A program made the translations under genes and the position numbers. Shown piece after piece: positions 1 through 5,956 of a DNA stretch of 7,977 nt. The stretch comes from Firmicutes bacterium UBA1065 (GTDB taxonomy: Bacteria > Bacillota > Clostridia > Tissierellales > Sedimentibacteraceae). The notes beneath the pieces were generated by a model that was not told the origin of the DNA, made no database searches, and saw only the letters and a program-made list of their open reading frames with translations. Position 1 is the first letter of the stretch; the number at the start of each line of letters is the position of its first letter. The stretch lies in assembly GCA_002316225.1 (NCBI GenBank), contig DCDC01000119.1, positions 1 to 7,977 on the forward strand, read 5' to 3'.

Positions 1-21
1 TAACAAGAAGGACCGGAATAA

Positions 22-54
22 TAAAAGGATTTGAATCGTAGATTCAAATCCTTT
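22..54 (-). terminator. Rho-independent terminator after metG
   Basis: A perfect 14-bp inverted repeat (24-37 with 41-54, 3-nt loop GTA) begins 8 nt past the metG stop codon. On the minus strand the 3' arm ends in a U-rich run (CCUUUUAUUAUU), as expected for an intrinsic terminator. The stem is AT-rich but long and perfect. On the plus strand the following bases are less U-rich (CCTTTAATGTT), so action in the other direction is possible but weaker. Confidence 0.85.
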
Positions 55-62
55 AATGTTTT

Positions 63-2003
63 CTAGGATATTTTTGCCCCGCTGGGAATATCCTCCAGGG
101 TCGATACCACCGAAAGCATTTTTCCCTTTTCAGCCGACAATATCATGCCGTTTGATTCGACCCCTCTTAGGGTTACGGGCTCTAAGTTATAAATCATTAC
201 AACCTTTTTCCCTATCAGGTCTTCGGGCTTATACCATTTTGCAATGCCTGAAACCACCTGGCGGATTTCATCCCCTATCTTTAGTTGAAATACCAGGAGT
301 TTATCCGCATTGGGGTGCTTTTCAACCTTTAAGACTTCTGCAACCCTCAAATCCAATTTTTCAAAATCTTCTATGGTTGCATATTTTACGTCTTTTACTT
401 CTTCAACTTTTGCCTCTTCTTTATGATACTTTGCCTCGTTATATTTGTTGATATCTTCAATTTTCTTAACGGGGTCTATGCGGGCGAACAAGATTTCAGG
501 TGTTCCAACTTTTTGTCCCGGAACCATGCCCTTAAACTCAAGGATGGAGTCCCAGTCCTTTTTGTCCGTGTTGAGCTGCTTCAATATTTTCTCGGATGTT
601 TCAGGAAGATATGGCCCTAAAAGCACTGCCGCTATCCTGATGGATTCCAAAAGGTTATAAAGGACCGTTCCCAGTCTTTCTTTTTTGCTTTCATCCCTTC
701 CCAAAATCCAGGGCTGGGTTTCATCAATATACTTGTTGGACCTTCGGAGCAGGGTAAATATTTCATCTATGGAATCCGAAACCTTAAGTTCATCCATTTT
801 CTTTTCCACCTTAAGCGGTGTCTCAAGAGCAAGCTTTATAAGCTCATGGTCGATGGGCTCAAGTTCCCCCGGAGCCGGAACTTCTCCATCGAAATATTTA
901 TTGGTCATGGTTATGGTCCTGTTTACCAAATTGCCTAAGATGTTAGCCAGGTCGGAATTGATTCTTTCTATAATCAATTCATAAGTCAGGGTTCCGTCAC
1001 TGGCAAAAGGCATTTCGTGAAGGACAAAATACCTGATGGCGTCCACTCCGAACAAGTCAACCAAATCATCAGCATAGATTACGTTTCCTTTTGACTTGCT
1101 CATCTTCCCTTCGCCAACCAAAAGCCAGGGATGACCGAAAACCTGCTTTGGAAGCTCAACACCCAAGGCCATGAGGAGTATGGGCCAGTAAATGGTGTGG
1201 AATCTTAAAATATCCTTGCCTATTAAATGTACGTCAGCCGGCCAGTATTTCTTGAAAAGTTCTCCATGGTTGCCGTCAGGATCATAGCCCAAAAATGTAA
1301 TGTAGTTGCTCAGGGCGTCTATCCACACATAAACCACATGGCCTTCATCAAAGGTAACCGGAATACCCCAGTCGAAGGATGTTCTTGAAACGCACAAATC
1401 CTGCAAGCCCGGCTTGATAAAATTATTCACCATTTCATTTTTTCTTGATTCGGGCTGGATAAACTTGGGATTTTCTTCTATGTGTTTCATCAGCCTGTCG
1501 GCATACTTGCTCATTTTAAAGAAGTAGGCTTCCTCTCTTGCCATATGGACTTCTCTTCCGCAATCCGGGCATTTGCCGTCAACTAACTGAGAGTCCGTAA
1601 AAAAGGCTTCATCGGGAGTACAGTACCAGCCTTCGTAGTAGCCCTTGTAGATATCTCCCTGGTCGTAAAGCTTCTTGAATATTTTTTGCACGATTTTAAC
1701 ATGCTCAGGGTCTGTTGTCCTCACGAACTTATCATAGGTGGTGTTCATCAAGTCCCATATACGCTTGATTTCTCCTGCTACTTCATCGACAAATTCCTGG
1801 GGTGTTTTACCTGCTTCCTCGGCTTTTTGCTGAATTTTTTGGCCGTGCTCATCTGTTCCCGTCTGAAAATACACGTCATATCCGTTTAATTTCTTGAATC
1901 TTACAATACTGTCGGCAAGGACAATTTCATACGTGTTACCGATATGAGGCTTGCCTGAGGTATATGCAATTGCGGTTGTTAAATAATATTTGCCTTTGCT
2001 CAT
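63..2003 (-). CDS. metG: Methionyl-tRNA synthetase with C-terminal tRNA-binding domain
   Basis: Cytoplasmic class Ia aminoacyl-tRNA synthetase of 646 aa that charges tRNA-Met with methionine using ATP. The catalytic Rossmann fold carries the HIGH-type motif as HIGN (20-23) and KMSKS at 300-304. A zinc-knuckle insert shows C128, C145 and C148; the position expected for a fourth cysteine reads Asp131 (CTPD). The anticodon-binding helical domain follows (about 345-510; WIL at 432-434). After a Lys/Glu-rich linker (about 511-540) comes an EMAPII/Trbp111-like OB-fold tRNA-binding domain (541-646) with the DLRV and HPNADKL motifs. The length matches the long Firmicutes form. The start is the ATG at 2001-2003, preceded by AGGAGAGG about 5 nt upstream. 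The gene has its own promoter and a methionine T-box leader upstream and a terminator downstream, so it is probably transcribed alone. Identification is firm. Confidence 0.98.
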   Translation of the reverse strand: MSKGKYYLTTAIAYTSGKPHIGNTYEIVLADSIVRFKKLNGYDVYFQTGTDEHGQKIQQKAEEAGKTPQEFVDEVAGEIKRIWDLMNTTYDKFVRTTDPEHVKIVQKIFKKLYDQGDIYKGYYEGWYCTPDEAFFTDSQLVDGKCPDCGREVHMAREEAYFFKMSKYADRLMKHIEENPKFIQPESRKNEMVNNFIKPGLQDLCVSRTSFDWGIPVTFDEGHVVYVWIDALSNYITFLGYDPDGNHGELFKKYWPADVHLIGKDILRFHTIYWPILLMALGVELPKQVFGHPWLLVGEGKMSKSKGNVIYADDLVDLFGVDAIRYFVLHEMPFASDGTLTYELIIERINSDLANILGNLVNRTITMTNKYFDGEVPAPGELEPIDHELIKLALETPLKVEKKMDELKVSDSIDEIFTLLRRSNKYIDETQPWILGRDESKKERLGTVLYNLLESIRIAAVLLGPYLPETSEKILKQLNTDKKDWDSILEFKGMVPGQKVGTPEILFARIDPVKKIEDINKYNEAKYHKEEAKVEEVKDVKYATIEDFEKLDLRVAEVLKVEKHPNADKLLVFQLKIGDEIRQVVSGIAKWYKPEDLIGKKVVMIYNLEPVTLRGVESNGMILSAEKGKMLSVVSTLEDIPSGAKIS

Positions 2004-2083
2004 TTTTCCTCTCCTATAAATTTTTAAAATTCATCGTTTATTATATCATCAAAAGAATTTCACCCAAAAATTGTGAATTCTAT

Positions 2084-2114
2084 AAAAAAAGCCTCTCAGC
2101 ATAAGCTAAGAGGC
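2084..2114 (-). terminator. T-box attenuator terminator hairpin
   Basis: On the minus strand GCCUCUUAGC and GCUGAGAGGC form a 10-bp stem with one G-U pair and a UUAU loop, followed by seven U residues. It is the default off-state of the metG leader. Its 5' arm (CGCCUCUU, 2108-2115) is the same segment needed by the antiterminator, so the two structures exclude each other. It lies about 80 nt upstream of the metG start codon. Confidence 0.93.
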
Positions 2115-2136
2115 GAATAAACGCGTTACCACTCTT
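2108..2136 (-). promoter_or_regulatory. T-box antiterminator with tRNA acceptor-binding bulge
   Basis: AAGAG (2132-2136) pairs with CUCUU (2108-2112), and GCG (2122-2124) pairs with CGC (2113-2115). They enclose a 7-nt bulge UGGUAAC (2125-2131) and a UUUAUU loop. In T-boxes the bulge UGGN pairs with the NCCA end of uncharged tRNA. Here UGGU (2128-2131) fits ACCA, that is discriminator base A73, which is what tRNA-Met carries. This supports the AUG specifier reading independently. Confidence 0.92.
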
Positions 2137-2363
2137 TTTTACACATGCTTCACAACATGTGCCTCACCAGGTTCAAATAAAACCCTGTATTATAACGTAT
2201 ACCCTACGTCATACCCTACTGAAGGTTCAGGCATGAAGCTCCAAGGCCATGTTCATTTTAAAATCAATCACCGGTTTCCACCATGCTCCGGTTCTCTATG
2301 TCATGATCCTAAAACTACTCTTCTTTTCATCGCTTTTATATATTATTCATTTTCATATGTTAA

Positions 2364-2392
2364 ACTATACATAAATAAGGTATTTTTGTCAA
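2364..2392 (-). promoter_or_regulatory. Sigma-A promoter of the metG T-box transcript
   Basis: The -35 box is a perfect TTGACA (2387-2392) and the -10 box is TATAGT (2364-2369), separated by exactly 17 nt. The -35 begins on the base after the TAG stop (2393-2395) of the upstream small membrane protein gene. Transcription from here would start near 2357, just before T-box stem I. Confidence 0.9.
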
Positions 2393-2614
2393 CTAAAAAA
2401 TGAATTTAATGCATTTGATTATAGCAATGATTATCCCTATTATTATGGCAGGAATAAGCAAGAGCCCTATACCTAGGGGAATCAATGCAATAATTACAAC
2501 AAAACCCACTATCGCTCCAACCAAAGTAAAAACTACCTTGAGGAGGACAACACCGACTTTTAGGGCTGCCACCATAAACACTATAAAAACAAATAAACCG
2601 ACTAATATATCCAT
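2393..2614 (-). CDS. Small hydrophobic membrane protein, 73 aa, unknown function
   Basis: Almost the whole 73-aa chain is aliphatic. The only charged residues are Asp2 and lysines at about 19, 26, 67 and 70. It should form two to three membrane helices, roughly residues 3-18, 27-46 and 48-66, with a proline-glycine break (IPLGIG, about 46-51). No signal peptide cleavage site or catalytic motif is visible, and I do not recognise a characterised family. Similar all-hydrophobic short proteins are common, uncharacterised genes in Clostridia. The reading is supported by a GGAGGT ribosome binding site about 7 nt before the ATG (2612-2614). The coding strand also matches all the neighbours. It ends directly at the metG promoter with no terminator between, so read-through into the T-box leader is possible. 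A frame of similar length exists antisense but lacks these signals. Confidence 0.75.
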   Translation of the reverse strand: MDILVGLFVFIVFMVAALKVGVVLLKVVFTLVGAIVGFVVIIALIPLGIGLLLIPAIIIGIIIAIIKCIKFIF

Positions 2615-2663
2615 TATTTAACCTCCGATATTAACTTATATGCGATTATATGAACCTTCTTAT

Positions 2664-2669
2664 ATTATA
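2664..2669 (-). promoter_or_regulatory. Possible -10 box for the 73-aa membrane protein gene
   Basis: A perfect TATAAT on the minus strand lies 50 nt upstream of the start codon in an AT-rich stretch. No good -35 box is present at 16-18 nt. A TTGAAC (2706-2711) exists but is too far from this -10; paired with TATAAG (2685-2690) it would leave a short 15-nt spacer. Promoter activity here is plausible but unproven. Confidence 0.3.
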
Positions 2670-2773
2670 TCCTCATACTTGATGCTTATATGATACACGC
2701 AAATAGTTCAAAATTAATTAATGTAAAATTAAAATATGATTAAAAAACGGAGGTTTAAGAGATTTATTAAATA

Positions 2774-2873
2774 TCATGGGATTCTTCGGGCTAAAGTCCT
2801 CAGAATGATATTATTTGTCATCCTGAGAGAAACGAAGGATCTCATGAGATTCTTCACCGGGTTCTGAATGACA
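2774..2873. repeat. Dispersed palindromic intergenic repeat, cluster A
   Basis: Two units lie between the aminopeptidase gene and the small membrane protein gene. The complete unit (2816-2873, 58 nt) starts TGTCATCCTGAG, has the self-complementary centre CTCATGAG (2841-2848) flanked by GAAGGAT and ATTCTTC, and ends CTGAATGACA. Its ends are near-inverted repeats. A partial unit (2774-2809) runs from TCATGGGATTCTTCGG to CAGAATGATA. On the complementary strand the complete unit aligns with the unit at 4222-4284. It is non-coding and carries no transposase. It begins about 29 nt beyond the aminopeptidase stop codon and could fold into a hairpin at that transcript's 3' end. Confidence 0.85.
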
Positions 2874-2901
2874 CTTTGAGGATTATTCATAACAGGGTCA
2901 C

Positions 2902-4143
2902 TCAACTATTCATGAAATTCTCTATATCATCCACTGTCTTTATAATGTCCTTAGAAAGATTAATTATGCCCTTTTTTGTAACCCATACATCGTCTTCTAT
3001 CCTAATGCCGATGCCTTCTTCCTTGATATAGAGACCGGGCTCAACGGTGTACACATTATTTTCCTGGATTGTTTTGTCCCTTCTTCTTAAATCATGAACA
3101 TCCAGACCCAGGGGATGACCTATGCTGTGATAATAATAATTAACCACCTCCGAATCATCCCTGATAATATTCAGGGCTTTCAGTCCTTTGGCAAAATGTG
3201 CCTTAACCGCATCGTTGACATCCATTTCCAATCCCCCCACATGCATGGCATCCAGGGCAACTTCCTGGGCTTCCAGGACCACCTTGTAAATATCCTTCTG
3301 CCTGGATGTAAATTTTCCATTTACCGGATATGTTCTGGTGATGTCAGAGGCATAGTTATTTGACAGGGCGCCAAGGTCAAGGAGTATCATGTCCCCCTCC
3401 TCCATCTTTCGCTTAAGGTCCACATAATGGAGGATTACGGCATTGGGTCCGGAAGCTCCGATTGTGGGAAAGCCGGGTCTTGAGTTTCTAAGCATGAGCT
3501 GGTACTCAAAATGAGCCCTTGCCTGGTATTCATACATGCCGGGTTTTAAATTCTTCATTACAAATTCCAGGGCTTCCCTGGTATATCCGATGGCAGTTTT
3601 TATCTCTTCTACTTCTTCTTCCGTCTTTGAGCTCCTCAGTTCAATCATGATATCCAGGGAGTTTTTGATGTTTATGGCAGGGAATTTATCCCTGAGCCAA
3701 TGAGCAAGGCCCCTGTAAGAATCTTCAGGCTCATCTGCATCGGTAATGTAAGAAAAAATATATACATTGTCAGGTCCGTCGGATGATGACAGTTTGCCTG
3801 CAAATTTATCAAGAAAGTCATTCCTGTTTTCTACATTCTTTATGCCGGATGTTTCCCTTGCCTCTTCCTTCCTCATGAGTATACCGTACCATTTTTCGAA
3901 ATGTTCGTCTACCGGCGGTATGTACAAGGTTTCTTCCGTCTTGCCGCCTATCTTGCTTATTGTCAAGACCATATCTTCCCTGTCTATTCCCGTAAGGTAA
4001 AAGAAATTCCTGTCTACGGAAAAGGGATAATGCTGGTCAGCGCTTTCTCTCTTTGCCTTTCCGGAAAAAAACACGGCAGTGGAATAATCATCCATTCTTT
4101 CTGCAAATTTCGCCCTGTTGTTTATAAAAAATTCTGTTTTCAT
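2902..4143 (-). CDS. pepP: Xaa-Pro aminopeptidase (aminopeptidase P, M24B family)
   Basis: Cytoplasmic dinuclear metallopeptidase that removes an N-terminal residue preceding proline. The 413-aa product has an aminopeptidase P N-terminal domain (about 1-160) and a C-terminal pita-bread catalytic domain (about 170-413). All five metal ligands are visible: D256 (LLDLGA), D267 (SDITRTY), H343 (SIGHPLG), E368 (VEPGLY) and E383 (IRIEDD). The catalytic histidines are H239 (LHYVD) and H350 (DVHD). Length and motifs match PepP better than the shorter YpdF or prolidase-like forms, though substrate range cannot be read from sequence. The start is chosen at 4141-4143 because GGAGG lies 5 nt before it. 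An ATG 12 nt further upstream overlaps that ribosome binding site and has none of its own. No clear promoter lies between it and glpK, so it may be cotranscribed through the repeat at 4173-4304. Confidence 0.95.
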   Translation of the reverse strand: MKTEFFINNRAKFAERMDDYSTAVFFSGKAKRESADQHYPFSVDRNFFYLTGIDREDMVLTISKIGGKTEETLYIPPVDEHFEKWYGILMRKEEARETSGIKNVENRNDFLDKFAGKLSSSDGPDNVYIFSYITDADEPEDSYRGLAHWLRDKFPAINIKNSLDIMIELRSSKTEEEVEEIKTAIGYTREALEFVMKNLKPGMYEYQARAHFEYQLMLRNSRPGFPTIGASGPNAVILHYVDLKRKMEEGDMILLDLGALSNNYASDITRTYPVNGKFTSRQKDIYKVVLEAQEVALDAMHVGGLEMDVNDAVKAHFAKGLKALNIIRDDSEVVNYYYHSIGHPLGLDVHDLRRRDKTIQENNVYTVEPGLYIKEEGIGIRIEDDVWVTKKGIINLSKDIIKTVDDIENFMNS

Positions 4144-4172
4144 TATATCCTCCATATATGTTTAAAACTTCA

Positions 4173-4304
4173 TGTCATTATGGGATCCTTCGCTGCGCTC
4201 AGGATGACACTGATTACAGCCTGTCATTCTGAGGGCTTTTGCCCGAAGAATCTCATGAGATCCTTCGCTGCGCTCAGGATGACAAAGCTTCGCTCAGGAT
4301 GACA
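4173..4304. repeat. Dispersed palindromic intergenic repeat, cluster B (three units)
   Basis: The space between glpK and the aminopeptidase gene is almost wholly repeat. The full unit is 4222-4284 (63 nt). It starts TGTCATTCTGAGGGC, contains a small GGGC-TTTT-GCCC hairpin (4233-4244), the centre CTCATGAG (4252-4259), and ends CTCAGGATGACA. A left unit (4173-4209) keeps both TGTCAT and GATGACA ends but lacks the middle. Its last 26 nt (4184-4209) are identical to 4259-4284. A third fragment (4288-4304) repeats CTTCGCTCAGGATGACA and ends 5 nt before the glpK stop codon. The terminal inverted repeats and internal palindrome resemble REP or MITE-type elements; no coding capacity is seen. The near-identity of units suggests recent duplication. 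Confidence 0.9.
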
Positions 4305-4309
4305 ATTTA

Positions 4310-5794
4310 TTACTCCCAGTTCTTTGCCCTTTCCACCGCCTTTTTCCAACCGGTGTAGAGCTTGTTTCTTTCATCTTCACCCATTGCAGGTATAAACTTT
4401 TTATTCATGTTCCAGTTTTGTATAACCTCGCCCTTTGACTTCCAAAATCCCGTTGCCATACCTGCAAGATACGCAGCTCCAAGGGCCGTGGTTTCGGTAA
4501 TGTCGGGCCTCTCGATATTAACATTCAGTATATCTGACTGGAATTGCATCAGAAAATCATTGGCAGAAGCTCCTCCGTCAACCTTTAATACGGTTAAGTT
4601 GATTCCCGAATCCTCAATCATGGCTTCAATTACATCCCTTGTTTGGTATGCGATGGCTTCAAGGGTTGCCCTTATTATATGATTCCTGTTCGCCCCCCTT
4701 GTCAGGCCTACGATAACCCCCCTTGCATACATATCCCAGTAAGGAGCTCCCAGTCCCGTAAAGGCCGGCACCACATATACCCCATTGGTGCTTTCCACCT
4801 TTTTCGCAAAATATTCCGAATCAGCCGCATCATGGATAATTTTAAGCTCATCCCTGAGCCACTGGATTGCTGCTCCCGCAACAAATATTGACCCTTCTAA
4901 GGCATATTCCACCTTGCCATTTAAACCCCAGGCTATGGTGGTAAGAAGGCCTTTTTTTGATTGAACCGGCTTTTCACCGGTATTCATCAGTAGGAAGCAC
5001 CCTGTTCCGTATGTATTCTTTGCCATTCCTTCCTGGAAGCAAAGCTGGCCGAAAAGAGCAGCCTGCTGGTCTCCGGCAATTCCCGATACAGGTATTTGAC
5101 CGCCGAATATCTCCGCCTTGGTATTCCCGTAAATTTCTGATGACTGCCTTACCTCCGGCAGGATTTCAGGAGGTATGTTAAGTATATCGAGGAGCTTTTC
5201 ATCCCACTTAAGGGTTTTAATATTGTAAATCATGGTCCTTGAAGCATTGGAATAATCGGTTATGTGAATTTTGCCTCCCGTTAAATTCCATACCAGCCAG
5301 GTATCCACGGTTCCGAATAAGATTTCTCCTTTTTCGGCCTTTTCCCTGACCCCTTCCACATTGTCCAAAATCCACTTAATTTTAGTTCCCGAAAAGTAAG
5401 CATCAATAACTAAACCGGTATTTTCTCTGATATAGGATTCCAGGCCGAGTTTTTTAAGTTCATCGCATATATCCGAAGACTGCCTGCTCTGCCATACTAT
5501 TGCATTATATACGGGCTTGCCCGTATTTTTATCCCAAAGAATCGTGGTTTCCCTTTGATTGGTAATTCCTATGCAGGCAATTTCCGAAACATCTACACCC
5601 CTTATGGCTTCCTTCGCCGCATTTACCTGGGTCTCCCATATTTCTAAGGGGTTGTGCTCCACCCAGCCGGGAGCCGGATAAATTTGAGTGAATTCTTTTT
5701 GGGACATATTGACTATTCTGCCGTTTCTGTCAAAAAGTATAGCTCTTGAACTCGTGGTTCCCTGATCTAACGCAAGAACATATTTCTTTTCCAT
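4310..5794 (-). CDS. glpK: Glycerol kinase
   Basis: FGGY-family kinase, 494 aa, converting glycerol and ATP to sn-glycerol 3-phosphate in the cytoplasm. The N-terminal phosphate-binding motif is DQGTTSSRA (10-18). Glycerol-contact residues seen in E. coli GlpK are present: R81-E82 (NQRET), W101, Y133 and the catalytic base D242 (GIAGDQQ). FGGY signature 1 is at about 133-145 and signature 2 at about 359-379. The ATP-side motif is VDGGAS (405-410). Length is normal for the family. The segment after SSEIYGNT (219-225) reads KAEIFGG. The histidine that HPr phosphorylates in Bacillus and Enterococcus GlpK (in a YHF context) is absent, and so is the GTR loop that binds fructose-1,6-bisphosphate in E. 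coli. The start at 5792-5794 has GAGGAGAG just upstream. No glpF or glpD is adjacent. It has its own promoter candidate at 5872-5900. Confidence 0.97.
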   Translation of the reverse strand: MEKKYVLALDQGTTSSRAILFDRNGRIVNMSQKEFTQIYPAPGWVEHNPLEIWETQVNAAKEAIRGVDVSEIACIGITNQRETTILWDKNTGKPVYNAIVWQSRQSSDICDELKKLGLESYIRENTGLVIDAYFSGTKIKWILDNVEGVREKAEKGEILFGTVDTWLVWNLTGGKIHITDYSNASRTMIYNIKTLKWDEKLLDILNIPPEILPEVRQSSEIYGNTKAEIFGGQIPVSGIAGDQQAALFGQLCFQEGMAKNTYGTGCFLLMNTGEKPVQSKKGLLTTIAWGLNGKVEYALEGSIFVAGAAIQWLRDELKIIHDAADSEYFAKKVESTNGVYVVPAFTGLGAPYWDMYARGVIVGLTRGANRNHIIRATLEAIAYQTRDVIEAMIEDSGINLTVLKVDGGASANDFLMQFQSDILNVNIERPDITETTALGAAYLAGMATGFWKSKGEVIQNWNMNKKFIPAMGEDERNKLYTGWKKAVERAKNWE

Positions 5795-5871
5795 AAGCTC
5801 TCCTCATACCCATATTTATAAAGATTTTCCTTAACTATTAAATTGAAGGAATACCTGCTTCCTTAAAGTCC

Positions 5872-5900
5872 ATTATATACTCCCTTCCTCAAAAAAACAA
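5872..5900 (-). promoter_or_regulatory. Probable glpK promoter
   Basis: The -10 box is a perfect TATAAT (5872-5877), with a weak -35 TTGTTT (5895-5900) at 17-nt spacing. It overlaps the U-rich tail of the preceding operon's terminator. The leader of about 70 nt contains a short inverted repeat, AAGGAA (minus strand of 5859-5864) with TTCCTT (minus strand of 5846-5851), whose role is unknown. It is the only good -10 between glpK and the terminator. Confidence 0.6.
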
Positions 5901-5925
5901 TAAAAAAGGGGGTTTTATCCCCTTT
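5900..5925 (-). terminator. Rho-independent terminator of the DUF1858-DUF438 operon
   Basis: On the minus strand AAAGGGG (5919-5925) pairs with CCCCTTT (5905-5911) across a 7-nt loop. It is followed by a run of further U residues (UUUAUUG and then a second U tract). The hairpin lies about 30 nt beyond the DUF438 stop codon. It separates that operon from glpK. Confidence 0.8.
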
Positions 5926-5956
5926 ATAAAGCATTGTCATTCCAAGAATTGGTCTC

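Larger units (their letters stand above)
2084..2357 (-). ncRNA. T-box riboswitch leader, methionine specific
   Basis: This untranslated leader of metG senses uncharged tRNA-Met. In RNA order it shows the stem I K-turn GAGUA (2316-2320), the AGAGA-type distal region with paired ACCGG/CCGGU segments, and a specifier region where AUG (2254-2256) is followed by GAAC. Next come the conserved CCUUGGAGC block (about 2238-2246), the T-box AGAGUGGUAACGCG (2122-2135), and a terminator ending in a U run (2084-2114). A second AUG at 2248-2250 means that either plausible specifier placement reads Met. The 5' end is placed about 7 nt after the -10 box and is approximate. The fit to the T-box family is close at every conserved block, and the downstream gene matches the specifier. 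Confidence 0.95.

Noticed and set aside
56..984. Several plus-strand frames of 65-131 codons opposite metG
   Set aside because: They are antisense shadows of a well-supported synthetase gene, without ribosome binding sites or recognisable domains.
2400..2621. Plus-strand 73-codon frame opposite the small membrane protein gene
   Set aside because: It lacks a ribosome binding site and its Thr/Ile/Pro-rich composition is what an antisense reading of an aliphatic membrane protein gives. The minus frame has GGAGGT and the typical membrane pattern.
2749..2785. GGAGGT on the plus strand followed by an ATG
   Set aside because: The ATG is over 20 nt from the ribosome-binding-like sequence and opens a frame of only 10 codons inside repeat cluster A.
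3901..4302. Plus-strand frame of about 133 codons covering the start of the aminopeptidase gene and repeat cluster B
   Set aside because: It is antisense to a clear metallopeptidase and its tail is translated repeat sequence; there is no domain similarity or start signal.
4173..4304. CRISPR array
   Set aside because: The units are palindromic, of unequal length and with no regular unique spacers, and no cas genes are present. They fit a dispersed intergenic repeat.
5846..5864. AAGGAA/TTCCTT inverted repeat in the glpK leader as a GlpP-type antiterminator target
   Set aside because: The stem is 6 bp, no terminator follows it before glpK, and no GlpP gene is visible. The link would be guesswork.
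5934..5943. TTGTCATTCC resembling one end of the dispersed repeat
   Set aside because: Only about 8 bases match, without the CTCATGAG centre or the opposite end.
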